64,000 bases of DNA from DASQGA01 sp963762085 (lineage in GTDB: Bacteria > Actinomycetota > Thermoleophilia > Gaiellales > Gaiellaceae), in the NCBI GenBank assembly GCA_963762085.1, contig CAVXJD010000002.1, positions 173,150 through 237,149 of the forward strand, in the 5' to 3' direction. Of this stretch, positions 1-7,289 are shown in pieces. Made by a program: the position numbers and the translations under genes. Positions within the stretch are counted from its first letter, which is position 1. Every line of letters starts with the position of its first letter. The notes beneath the pieces are model-generated. The model worked only from the letters and a program-made list of their open reading frames with translations. It had not been told where the DNA came from and searched no databases.

Positions 1-862
1 TGCCGAAAATCGAGAGCCCGAAGGCGAGCGCGATGAGCACCGAGTTCCAGACGCGGAGCATGTTCTTCTTCTCCTGGATCATCACCGAGTGGAGAAACGC
101 GGTCGCCACGAGCCATGGCATCAGAGCGGCGTTCTCGACCGGATCCCACGCGTACCAGCCGCCCCAACCAACCTCCTCGTAGGCCCACTTCGAGCCGAGC
201 AGGATGGCAACGCCCAGGAACGTCCACGCGGCCAGCGTCCAGCGCCGGGTCGCCACGATCCAGCGCTCGTCTGCGCGGCCCGAGGCCAGCGCTGCCATCG
301 CGAACCCAAACGGCACCGTCAGCCCCACGTAGCCCAGATAGAGGAGCGGGGGGTGTGCCAGCATGTACGGGTTCTGGAGGCTCGGGTTCAGCCCGGCACC
401 GTCAGCAGGCGCGACCTGGGTCACGAACGGGGACGCGACGAAGCAGAGGAGCAGCGCGAAGAACGAGGCGATGCCGGCCCCGATCGGGACGGTCCAGGGC
501 AGAACCTCGCGGGTGAGCCGGGGGTTCAGCGCGAGCGCGGCCGAGACCAGTCCGGTCAAGACGAGGAACCACAGGAGCAGCGAGCCCTCCTGGCCGCCCC
601 AGAAGGCCGCGAGCGCGTAGCCGAGCGGGAGCTCGCGGCTCGTGTGGTCGGCAACGTACGCAAAAGAGAAGTCGTGGCGCGCCAGGGCGGCGAGCAAGAC
701 AAGTCCCGCGACCGCAGCGGCTCCGAAGGAGGCTAGAAAGGCATTGCGCGCCGACTCCAGGAGCCGCCGTCGCCCTCGAAGCGCGGCATAGGCGCCCGCG
801 CCGGTCGCGTAGAGGACGAGCCCGAGAGCGACGAGGAGGGCGGCCCGGCCTAGGAGCGGCAT
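1..862 (-). CDS. ccmF: Cytochrome c-type biogenesis protein CcmF (partial, C-terminus off the window)
   Basis: This is the multispanning membrane component of the System I heme-handling complex, which passes heme from holo-CcmE to apocytochrome c on the outer face of the membrane. About 287 residues are visible, starting at an ATG (862) preceded by GAGGAG. The translation is a run of hydrophobic segments. It includes the tryptophan-rich WWD-type motif WGGWYAWDPVEN at about residues 230-242, followed by a segment beginning ALMPWL, both diagnostic of the CcmF/CcsA heme-handling family. The gene continues past base 1. It lies 7 bases downstream of ccmE on the same strand, so the two are almost certainly co-transcribed. 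The family call is very secure. Confidence 0.93.
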   Translation of the reverse strand, partial: MPLLGRAALLVALGLVLYATGAGAYAALRGRRRLLESARNAFLASFGAAAVAGLVLLAALARHDFSFAYVADHTSRELPLGYALAAFWGGQEGSLLLWFLVLTGLVSAALALNPRLTREVLPWTVPIGAGIASFFALLLCFVASPFVTQVAPADGAGLNPSLQNPYMLAHPPLLYLGYVGLTVPFGFAMAALASGRADERWIVATRRWTLAAWTFLGVAILLGSKWAYEEVGWGGWYAWDPVENAALMPWLVATAFLHSVMIQEKKNMLRVWNSVLIALAFGLSIFG

Positions 863-869
863 CTGCTCC

Positions 870-1259
870 TCAGGACTTGGCGGCGTACTTCGAGGGGCAT
901 TTCGTGACGAGCGAGTCTCGCTCGGCAACGAAGACACCGTTTTGAAGCTCGCCCCGCATGTAGACGTCTCTGCCGACCTTGAAGAGGTCTGGAACCGAGC
1001 CCGTGTAGCTGACCGGGACCGTCGCACTCCCCTCGATGTCGCGGAGCGTGAACGTCTTCGGCGTTGCACGCCCGTCCCCGCGGATCGGGCCGACGACCTT
1101 GCCTGCCAGGCTCACCTTGCCGGGGTGATCAGCGAGCTGGCTCGGGCGCAGGGAAGGCGTCGAGCCCCCCGCCAGGCTCGTGTAGAGCAGGAAGACAGCC
1201 AGAACGGCCGCTACCGAGAGCGCGATGATCAGCCGCGCGGGACTACGCCTCCGGGCCAC
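870..1259 (-). CDS. ccmE: Cytochrome c maturation heme chaperone CcmE, CxxxY variant
   Basis: CcmE binds heme covalently outside the membrane and hands it to CcmF. The 129-residue product has one N-terminal membrane anchor (about residues 10-30) and an OB-fold domain with the family pattern (VSLAGKVV, FTLRDIEGSATVPVSY, PDLFKVGRDVYMRGEL). The usual heme-binding HxxxY is replaced by C121-P-S-K-Y125, so the ligand position is cysteine. CxxxY CcmE proteins are known from some sulfate reducers and archaea. The GTG start at 1259 lies 6 bases after a TAGACT box on the minus strand, which suggests a leaderless mRNA. ccmF follows directly. Confidence 0.92.
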   Translation of the reverse strand: MARRRSPARLIIALSVAAVLAVFLLYTSLAGGSTPSLRPSQLADHPGKVSLAGKVVGPIRGDGRATPKTFTLRDIEGSATVPVSYTGSVPDLFKVGRDVYMRGELQNGVFVAERDSLVTKCPSKYAAKS

Positions 1260-1265
1260 ACGTCG

Positions 1266-1271
1266 AGTCTA
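1266..1271 (-). promoter_or_regulatory. -10 box of ccmE (leaderless type)
   Basis: Minus strand reads TAGACT, six bases, then the GTG of ccmE. No Shine-Dalgarno is present. This is one of 17 similarly placed TANNNT boxes in the window. Confidence 0.5.
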
Positions 1272-1309
1272 GCTCCGTGCAGCCGGTGTTCGGCTCAGTG
1301 AGGAGTCCG

Positions 1310-1555
1310 CTAGTGCTGCTCGGGCGCGAGCGTCGGGCTCCGGAACGGGATCCGGTACCCGTGGTCGCGGCAGAGCGAGCCCGGAGCATCCTCGGTCAGA
1401 GCGTCGCAGTACCCCTTGCCGTACGCGGCGCGCATGAACGCGGCGACGACCTCGAGGTTCCACTCCGAGACGTCGCTCGCCTCACACCAGAGGTCGGCGA
1501 GGCGAACGTCGATGTCCAGCTCGAGGAGCTCGATGCGGGTGGGTCGCTTTCCCAT
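1310..1555 (-). CDS. Hypothetical protein, 81 aa
   Basis: I do not recognise a family. The product is soluble and rather acidic (MGKRPTRIELLELDIDVRLA at the N-terminus), with two cysteines in a CDALTEDAPGSLC stretch near residues 50-62 and a hydrophobic helix-like centre (EVVAAFMRAAYGKGY). It has no signal peptide or membrane segment. Coding is supported by the reading frame being far more protein-like than the overlapping frames and by a TACCTT box 7 bases before the ATG, the same promoter-to-start spacing seen at many other genes here. It lies just upstream of ccmE on the same strand. Confidence 0.65.
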   Translation of the reverse strand: MGKRPTRIELLELDIDVRLADLWCEASDVSEWNLEVVAAFMRAAYGKGYCDALTEDAPGSLCRDHGYRIPFRSPTLAPEQH

Positions 1556-1562
1556 GCAGAAA

Positions 1563-1568
1563 AAGGTA
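1563..1568 (-). promoter_or_regulatory. -10 box of the 81-aa hypothetical gene
   Basis: Minus strand TACCTT is followed by 7 bases and then ATG (1555). It fits the leaderless pattern. Confidence 0.45.
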
Positions 1569-1600
1569 GTAAGCGCATCGGACGGCGTTCCACGATGACC

Positions 1601-1663
1601 GGGCGGGACAAGTCCCGCCCCTACAGTGGCGAGATCCAGTAGGGGCGCGGCTCGCCTCGCCCG
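1601..1663. repeat. Nested GC-rich palindromic element (REP-like)
   Basis: GGGCGGGAC (1601-1609) and GTCCCGCCC (1612-1620) form a perfect 9-bp stem with a 2-base loop. Overlapping it, CGCCCCTAC (1616-1624) pairs perfectly with GTAGGGGCG (1639-1647), and GGGCG (1643-1647) can pair with CGCCC (1658-1662). Nested hairpins of this kind resemble dispersed intergenic repeats. Only one copy is seen here, so repeat status is inferred. It sits between two divergent genes. Confidence 0.45.
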
Positions 1664-1669
1664 TAGGCT
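1664..1669 (+). promoter_or_regulatory. -10 box of the endonuclease IV-like gene
   Basis: TAGGCT is followed by six bases and then the ATG at 1676. No Shine-Dalgarno is present. Confidence 0.5.
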
Positions 1670-1675
1670 TCATCC

Positions 1676-2500
1676 ATGTCGACGATCAGCATCGGGCCGG
1701 CGCGGGTCCCGAGCCGGGAGAGTCCGGAGGCAGCTGTCCGGCTGCTCGCAGAACGCGGCTATTCGGCCTGCGAGGTCGATTTCGCAAGCGGCTTCTGGAT
1801 GGACAAGGACTGGGCCTCGGAGTTCGGCAAGCTGGCGGCGGCCGACGGCATCACGCTCTCCGTGCACGCCCCGATTCCGGCCTTTCTCGGCCATCTCGAG
1901 CGGGACATGAAGCACAAGCGGGCCACGGGGATGCTCGACCACTCGGCCGGCATCGCGATGGCCTGCGGCGCCCAGGTCGTCGTCATCCACCCGGGGTTTC
2001 TGCTCGGACGGACGCGGGAGGAGGCGCTCGAGTCCGTGGCGGAGCAGCTCGCCGAGCTCCGCGAGCGGCTTGTGGCCAAGGGGCGAACGGTCCCGTTCGG
2101 AGTCGAGGTGATGGGCCGTGTTCGGGAGCTGGGCACCGCGGAGGACGTCTTCTGGCTCGCGGCGCGCCTCGACTGGGTCCGTCCCGTGATCGACTTCGCA
2201 CACCTGCACGCCGTCACCGACGGGGCGTTCACGGATCCCGACGCGTTTGCGTCAGTGCTGGGAGCGGCCGACGAGCTGCTCGAGCCCGAGGCGTCGTTCC
2301 ACATTCACTTCTCGGCGATCCAGTACGCCAACCGGAACGAGACGAAGCACCTGCCCTACGGGGAGGGAACCCTCCGCGCGGAGCCGCTGCGGGAGGCGCT
2401 CGACCGCTTCGAGCGCCCCGCGACCGTGATTAGCGAGTCCCCGAACGAGGAGAGCCACCAGGCGATACGGGCAATTCTGCTCGGCTCCGCGGTCGCTTGA
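1676..2500 (+). CDS. AP endonuclease family 2 / endonuclease IV-like TIM-barrel protein
   Basis: The 274-residue product matches the xylose isomerase-like TIM barrel shared by endonuclease IV and sugar-phosphate isomerases. Likely metal-ligand positions are visible in order: VHAPIPAF (His near 63), VIHPGFLLG (His near 105), GVEVMG (Glu near 143), VIDFAHLHA (Asp and His near 171-175), FHIHFSAI (His near 210) and ISESPNEE (Glu near 255). The arrangement, including the IHFS and SESP segments, is closer to Nfo-type endonuclease IV than to sugar isomerases, so a role in abasic-site repair is the preferred guess. Catalytic activity is not proven by sequence alone. The start is an ATG with a leaderless-type promoter. 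Confidence 0.75.
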   Translation: MSTISIGPARVPSRESPEAAVRLLAERGYSACEVDFASGFWMDKDWASEFGKLAAADGITLSVHAPIPAFLGHLERDMKHKRATGMLDHSAGIAMACGAQVVVIHPGFLLGRTREEALESVAEQLAELRERLVAKGRTVPFGVEVMGRVRELGTAEDVFWLAARLDWVRPVIDFAHLHAVTDGAFTDPDAFASVLGAADELLEPEASFHIHFSAIQYANRNETKHLPYGEGTLRAEPLREALDRFERPATVISESPNEESHQAIRAILLGSAVA

Positions 2501-2566
2501 CCCCGCCGGCACAGCCCAGTCGCCCGTCAGAAGCCGAGCGGTGATTGGGCCGTCGTCCAGACCAGT

Positions 2567-2572
2567 TAGAGT
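2567..2572 (+). promoter_or_regulatory. -10 box deciding the start of the small membrane gene at 2580
   Basis: TAGAGT is followed by 7 bases and then GTG (2580). This favours 2580 over the upstream in-frame GTG at 2541. Confidence 0.45.
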
Positions 2573-2579
2573 CGATTTG

Positions 2580-2816
2580 GTGGCCCGTTTCGGACGGAAG
2601 AGCGAGCGCGACGAATCGATCGGCGAGCACGGTCGAACGAGCGCCCTGGAGCGCGTCACCGTGCGGGTCGCCATGACCCTCGGGGTCATCGGGGTCGGAA
2701 CGGCGCTCGCGGCGATCCTCGGCACGCAGGAAGTGGACGCCTGGATCGTCGGGCTCGTGGTCTCGACCTTGAGCGTCGTTCTCGCCGCCGTCCTCTGGAC
2801 GCGGCGAACGACCTAG
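2580..2816 (+). CDS. Small two-helix membrane protein, 78 aa, unknown function
   Basis: The product has a charged N-terminal stretch (residues 1-24, rich in Arg, Glu and Asp). Two predicted transmembrane helices follow: about residues 27-46 (VRVAMTLGVIGVGTALAAIL) and about 52-72 (WIVGLVVSTLSVVLAAVLW), ending in basic residues. No family is recognised. The frame is also open from a GTG at 2541, but the TAGAGT box 7 bases before the 2580 GTG supports the shorter form. It is convergent with the CBS-domain gene and separated from it by a strong hairpin. Confidence 0.65.
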   Translation: MARFGRKSERDESIGEHGRTSALERVTVRVAMTLGVIGVGTALAAILGTQEVDAWIVGLVVSTLSVVLAAVLWTRRTT

Positions 2817-2818
2817 AA

Positions 2819-2850
2819 CGACGAAGGGCGGCCGGAGCCGCCCCTCGTCG
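2819..2850. terminator. Bidirectional hairpin terminator
   Basis: A 14-bp stem with one mismatch (2819-2832 with 2837-2850) closes a CGGA tetraloop. It lies between two convergent genes. There is no U-tract, as is common for high-GC actinobacterial terminators. Confidence 0.7.
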
Positions 2851-2868
2851 ATCCTGCGCGGACTCGAA

Positions 2869-3282
2869 CTACGACTTCGAGATCTCCTCGACGACCTGTC
2901 CGGTTTCCGAGTCGTCTCCCTGCCGTGCGACGTCGGCCTGCGCGACGATGCCGACGAGCTGGTCGCCTTCGACGACCGGAAGGCGACGGACCTTGCTCGA
3001 CGCCATCTTCCTGAGCGCCGTGCCGAGGTCGTCGTCCGGCGACAGGGTTTCGAGGTCGCTGGAAGCGATTTCCCCGACCGTGGTCGAACTCGGGTCGCGG
3101 CCCTCGGCCAGCACGCGGACAACGATGTCGCGGTCGGTGACGATGCCGACGAGCCGGCCGTCCTTGACCACCGGGACTGGGCCCACATCTTCCGAGGCCA
3201 TGACCTTCGCGGCCTCGACGACTGTCGCCGAGGAATCGCAGCTGGTCGGGTTCTTCGTCATGACGTTTTTGACCTGTTCCAT
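2869..3282 (-). CDS. Tandem CBS-domain protein
   Basis: The 137-residue protein consists of two CBS motifs forming one Bateman module. The first covers about residues 6-60 (VMTKNPTSCDSSATVVEAA, then VKDGRLVGIVTDRDIV). The second covers about residues 70-125 (LETLSPDDDLGTALRKMA, then VEGDQLVGIVAQADVA). Stand-alone CBS pairs usually sense adenine nucleotides and modulate a partner protein, but no partner can be read from context. The start is the ATG at 3282, preceded by a strong AAAGGAG seven bases upstream. The longer frame to 3333 has no ribosome-binding site. Confidence 0.88.
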   Translation of the reverse strand: MEQVKNVMTKNPTSCDSSATVVEAAKVMASEDVGPVPVVKDGRLVGIVTDRDIVVRVLAEGRDPSSTTVGEIASSDLETLSPDDDLGTALRKMASSKVRRLPVVEGDQLVGIVAQADVARQGDDSETGQVVEEISKS

Positions 3283-3375
3283 AGTCAGCTCCTTTGGTTG
3301 CTGTCTTTCCCCTACCCCACGCCCGATCGGCAAAACAGGGAACCGCGGCGCAGAACGACCCGCTGAGCCGCTTGT

Positions 3376-5199
3376 TCAGGTCTGGTTCGTGCCCAGCTGA
3401 CGGAAGCGCTCCCAGCGCGCCAGGGGACGATCCGACGGCTGCGAGAGGTTTATTGCGGTGTTCACGAGCTCGACGTGCGTGAAGGCCTGGGGGAAATTTC
3501 CGACCATGAGCTTGTTCTGCGGGTCGTACTCCTCCGAGATGAGGCCGAGATCGTTTCGAAGACCGAGTAGCCGTTCGAAGAGCTCCACCGCGTCCTCGTG
3601 GCGCCCGATCAGGTTCAGGTTGTCGGCCAGCCAGAATGTGCACGGAAGGAACGCTCCTTCTCCCGGCGGCAGCCCGTCGACGTTCGACGTCTCCTCGTCG
3701 TGGCGGTAGCGCATCACAAAGCCGTTCTCGCAGAGATCCTGCTCGATCGCCTCGGCCGTCCCCCGCACCCGCTCGTCGGAGGCGGGTAGAAATCCGACGA
3801 GGGGCATGAGTAGGAGACTCGCGTCGAGCTTTTTCGCGCCGTAGAACTGGACGAAGGACTTCAGCTCGGGGTCGAACCCCCGCTGCATGACCTCGTCGTG
3901 AATCTCCTGGCGCAGGCGTCGCCAGCGGTCGACGGACCCGTCGGCGTGGCTGTGGACCGCACGCGCTGCCCGGTCGGCGGCCACCCAAGCCATCATCTTC
4001 GAATGCGTGAAGTGCCGGCGTGGGCCCCGTACCTCCCAGATCCCGTTATCCGGCTCCCGCCACTCGGACTCCAGGTGGTCGAGCAACTTTTTCTGGATCG
4101 CCCAGGCCCTCGACTCCGCCTCGAGACCGAGCTCCTCGGCGTGGTAGAGCGCGTCCATGACCTCGCCGTAGACATCGAGCTGCTTCTGGTCGGACGCGGC
4201 GTTTCCGATCCGAACCGGCTTCGAGCCCAGGTAGCCGGGGAGCCAGGTCACCTCGAACTCGGTCAGGCGCCGTTCGCCGGCGACTCCGTACATGATCTGG
4301 AGATCGGCCGGATCACCGGCGATGGCACGCAGGAGCCAGTCGCGCCAGGCCTCTGCCTCGCTCGTGAATCCGGCCTCCAGGAGCGCATCGAGCGTGAAGG
4401 CCGCATCTCTGAGCCAGCAGTAGCGGTAGTCCCAGTTCCGGACGCCGCCCAGGAACTCCGGTAGCGAGGTGGTCGGGGCCGCGACGATGCCCCCCGTCGG
4501 CTCGTAGGTGAGCGCTTTCAGGACGATCAAGGAGTGCAGGACCGCGTCGCGCCACGGGCCTTCATAGGTGCACACATCGACCCATTGCCGCCACCAGGCC
4601 TGGGTCTCGACGAGGGCTCTCCCCGGCTCGATCTCACGGGGGAGCGGCTCGTTCGACGAATACCACGTCAGGACGAACGGCACCTGCTCGCCCTCTGAGA
4701 CTGCGAAGTCTGCAACGGTCGACAGGTCTTCTCCCCGCGTCTCCACGGGCGTCCGCAAGCAAAGACCGTCGGGCCCGGCGATATACGACGTCGAGTCCTC
4801 GACCCGACGCACCCAGGGGACGATGGAGCCGTAATCGAAGCGGACGATGAGCTCCATGCGCATCTCGACACGACCCCTCAGCCCTTCCACGATCCGGACG
4901 ACGTCGGGGTCGCGCTGGCGCGGCGGCATGAAATCGATGACGCGGACGGCTCCCTGGTCCGTCTCGAAATCGGTCTCCAGGATGAGCGTGCCGTCCCGGT
5001 AGCGTCTTCCCACGGGCCGCGCCTCGCCTTTCGGTGCGACGAGCCAGCGGCCGTGCGACGGTCGCCCCAGGAGCGCTGCGAAGAACGCTCCCGAGTCGAA
5101 GCGGGGCATACAGAGCCAGTCGATCGACCCGTCCCGCCCGACCAGGGCCGCGGTCTGCGTGTCGCCGATCAGCCCATAGTCTTCGATGCGAAGCGGCAC
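3376..5199 (-). CDS. Glycoside hydrolase family 15 (glucoamylase/trehalase-type) protein
   Basis: The 607-residue product has the usual length and layout of bacterial GH15 enzymes. An N-terminal beta-domain (IEDYGLIGDTQTAALVGRDG, then SIDWLCMPRFDS) is followed by an (alpha/alpha)6 barrel carrying GGVRNWDYRYCWLRDAAF near residue 250. Near residues 530-590 come the active-site-side segments GEGAFLPCTFWLADNL and LGLISEEYDP, then GNFPQAFTHVELVNTA. GH15 enzymes release glucose from alpha-1,4 glucans or split trehalose; actinobacterial members of this type are often trehalases. No signal peptide is seen, so a cytoplasmic role is likely. The start is a GTG (5199), giving MPLRIEDYG; a CACAAT box sits six bases upstream. 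The radical SAM gene lies 29 bases upstream on the same strand. Confidence 0.9.
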   Translation of the reverse strand: MPLRIEDYGLIGDTQTAALVGRDGSIDWLCMPRFDSGAFFAALLGRPSHGRWLVAPKGEARPVGRRYRDGTLILETDFETDQGAVRVIDFMPPRQRDPDVVRIVEGLRGRVEMRMELIVRFDYGSIVPWVRRVEDSTSYIAGPDGLCLRTPVETRGEDLSTVADFAVSEGEQVPFVLTWYSSNEPLPREIEPGRALVETQAWWRQWVDVCTYEGPWRDAVLHSLIVLKALTYEPTGGIVAAPTTSLPEFLGGVRNWDYRYCWLRDAAFTLDALLEAGFTSEAEAWRDWLLRAIAGDPADLQIMYGVAGERRLTEFEVTWLPGYLGSKPVRIGNAASDQKQLDVYGEVMDALYHAEELGLEAESRAWAIQKKLLDHLESEWREPDNGIWEVRGPRRHFTHSKMMAWVAADRAARAVHSHADGSVDRWRRLRQEIHDEVMQRGFDPELKSFVQFYGAKKLDASLLLMPLVGFLPASDERVRGTAEAIEQDLCENGFVMRYRHDEETSNVDGLPPGEGAFLPCTFWLADNLNLIGRHEDAVELFERLLGLRNDLGLISEEYDPQNKLMVGNFPQAFTHVELVNTAINLSQPSDRPLARWERFRQLGTNQT

Positions 5200-5228
5200 G
5201 GAGGCATTGTGGCCCGTACGGCCGCCTG

Positions 5229-6146
5229 CTACACGGCCAGCGCGAGCTGGCGGTCGGCGCGCGAGTCCGGCCGTGGCCTGGTCGCCGGCCTGCTGGTCGA
5301 GCCCAGGCCATGCCGAAGCCGGAGGCGAGCGAAGCGCTCCGAGACCTCTTGCTGGTACGCCTTCGGAGCGTACGCCCGCCGCCCGTAGAGCTCGACGTAG
5401 CGTGGGTAGAGCCACGGATATGTGCGCTCCATCCACGGCATGAAGTGCTCTCGAATCGAGGGACGAACGTGGAGGACGATAGGTGTCGCCCACTGCACGC
5501 CCGCTGCCGCACACGCAGCTATCACCTCGTCCAGATGCTCCTCGTCGTCGGTCAGCCCCGGGAGAATCGGCGCAACGAGCACACCGGTGCGGATACCCGC
5601 GTCGGCGAAGCGCCCGAGAATCTCGAGCCGCTTCCGCCCCGGAGGCGTTCCTGGCTCCACCACGCGCCGCACCGCCTCGTCGAGCATGCCAACGCTCATG
5701 GCGACGCTGAGGCCTGCGACCTCGTTCAGCCGCCGGTAGACGTCGAGGTCACGCAGAAGGAGCGTGGACTTCGTGAGCATCGAGAGCGGGTTCTGGAAGT
5801 CAGCCAACGCCTCGAGAACGCCGCGCGTCAGCCCGTACCGGCCCTCGCAGTGCTGGTAAGGATCGGTCGCCGTCCCCATCGCGATCGTCTCGCCCTCCCA
5901 GCGGGGCGAGGCCAGGTTGCGCCGGAGAGCTTCGGCCACGTTGACCTTTACGACGATCTTGGACGAGAAGTCCTCGCCGATCCCGAGATCGAGATAGGCG
6001 TGATACGCGCGTGCAAAGCAGTAGTGACAGCTGTGCGTGCAGCCGCGGTACGGGTTCACGGTCCATCGAAAGGGAATCCGGCTGGACTCGTGCACGCGGT
6101 TCACCGCGTTCTTGCACTCCTCCTCGAGGTACTGCGCCCGTGCCAT
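5229..6146 (-). CDS. Radical SAM protein (Rv2578c-like / SplB-related)
   Basis: The 305-residue product has the radical SAM cluster motif CTHSCHYC (Cys near 37, 41 and 44) in the context NPYRGCTHSCHYCFAR. GTATDPYQ and LTKSTLLLRD follow, typical of the Rv2578c/spore photoproduct lyase-related group of 4Fe-4S proteins. The substrate is unknown. The ATG at 6146 is chosen because a TATAGT box lies six bases upstream, directly abutting a GAACATATGTTC palindrome that matches the LexA box, so damage-inducible expression is predicted. An in-frame ATG at 6164 lies inside that operator and is unlikely. The C-terminal 30 residues are low-complexity and basic. Confidence 0.85.
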   Translation of the reverse strand: MARAQYLEEECKNAVNRVHESSRIPFRWTVNPYRGCTHSCHYCFARAYHAYLDLGIGEDFSSKIVVKVNVAEALRRNLASPRWEGETIAMGTATDPYQHCEGRYGLTRGVLEALADFQNPLSMLTKSTLLLRDLDVYRRLNEVAGLSVAMSVGMLDEAVRRVVEPGTPPGRKRLEILGRFADAGIRTGVLVAPILPGLTDDEEHLDEVIAACAAAGVQWATPIVLHVRPSIREHFMPWMERTYPWLYPRYVELYGRRAYAPKAYQQEVSERFARLRLRHGLGSTSRPATRPRPDSRADRQLALAV

Positions 6147-6152
6147 GCAGGC

Positions 6153-6158
6153 ACTATA
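6153..6158 (-). promoter_or_regulatory. -10 box of the radical SAM gene
   Basis: Minus strand TATAGT ends six bases before the ATG, so the mRNA is predicted to be leaderless. It abuts the LexA-type operator. Confidence 0.6.
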
Positions 6159-6170
6159 GAACATATGTTC
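6159..6170. promoter_or_regulatory. LexA (SOS) box
   Basis: GAACATATGTTC is a perfect palindrome of the form GAAC-N4-GTTC, the core of the Gram-positive/mycobacterial SOS box. It lies immediately upstream of the TATAGT -10 box, where repressor binding would block RNA polymerase. Confidence 0.7.
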
Positions 6171-6196
6171 GATGGAGACCTGGCCGCGTACTGACT

Positions 6197-7256
6197 CTAG
6201 GCGGCGTCGCGCAGCGACTCGAGCTCACGGAGCTCGGAGAGACGCTCCAGAGCCCGCGCCTCGATCTGCCGCACGCGCTCGCGAGTGACGCCGAGCCTGC
6301 GGCCGATCTCATCGAGCGACACCGGCCCGGCATCGCCGTTCATGCCGTACCGGAGCTTGATCACCTCGCGCTCCTTCTCCGGAAGCTCCTTCACAGCGCG
6401 TCGAAGAGCCTGCTCTCCGAGGCTCACGTGCACCTCCTCGGACGGCTCGGGTGACTCCCCAGCGACCAGGTCGCCGAACGACGTGTCGTTCCCCTCGCCC
6501 ACCGGCTTGTCGAGACTCGCGACGACTCGGGCCGCCTCCCGCGCCTCGCGCACCTGCTTCAGCGGCAGCTTCGTCGCCTTCGCGATCTCCTTGTCGGCTC
6601 GGCTCGCGCTCCAGCTTGGCCCACAGATCCCGCTCTGCGCGCGAGATCTTCTGTTCCCGCTCGACGATGTGCACCGGGATCCGAATGGTGCGCGCCTTGT
6701 TTGCAACGCCGCGCTGCACGGCCTGGCGGATCCACCAGGTCGCGTAGGTGGAGAACTTGTACCCCCGCCGCCAGTCGAATTTCTCGACGGCCCTGATCAG
6801 GCCGATGATGCCTTCCTGGATCAGGTCGAGCAGCGACAGGCCGTGGCCCTGGTACTTCTTGGCGATCGAGACCACCAGCCGCAGGTTGGAGTTGATCATC
6901 CGGTCCTTCGCTGCCTTGTCACCGCGTTCGATCTGCTTCGCAAGCTCTACCTCCTCGAGCGCGGTCAAGAGCGGGTATCGCCCGGCCTCGTTCAGGAAGA
7001 GCTGGAGCGCGTCGGTCGTCGCCGTGGCGAGCTGACCGTTCAGATAGCTCGCCGGGACGCTGACCTCGCGGGCGCAATCGTCCGTGACCTCGACCCCGCG
7101 CGATTCGATGAGGTCGTAGAGCGCCTCCACCCCTGCCTCGTCGAGCTCGTGGAGTTGCACGAACTCGTGGAGTTCTGAGATGTGCAGGCATCCCTGCTCC
7201 TCTCCCCGGTCGAGGAGCGCTTCGATCTGCGCTTGTAGAGACGGGTCAGTTGCCAT
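6197..7256 (-). CDS. rpoD: Primary-type RNA polymerase sigma factor RpoD/SigA, interrupted by a one-base frameshift
   Basis: Two reading frames together give a complete sigma-70. The first (from the ATG at 7256) contains a short region 1.1 (residues 1-60), region 1.2 (LQLFLNEAGRYPLL), and regions 2.1-2.4 (MINSNLRLVVSIAKKYQG, LDLIQEGIIGLIRAVEKFDW, FSTYATWWIRQAV, TIRIPVHI). The second, ending at 6197, continues region 3 from DKEIAKATKLPLKQV and holds region 4 (LDEIGRRLGVTRERVRQIE). The switch falls at about 6594-6604. The span is 1060 bases, one more than 353 codons, so a single extra base (probably a C in AGCCGAC) explains it. As read, translation runs on into a nonsense tail ending at 6309. 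A primary sigma factor should be essential, so a sequence error is likely. Confidence 0.85.
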
Positions 7257-7289
7257 TGTCTGTTCGTGCCCGCACTCCCGCCACGCTAA

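Noticed and set aside
6146..6164. ATG at 6164 as start of the radical SAM gene
   Set aside because: It falls inside the LexA-type palindrome; the -10 box places transcription start at the 6146 ATG.
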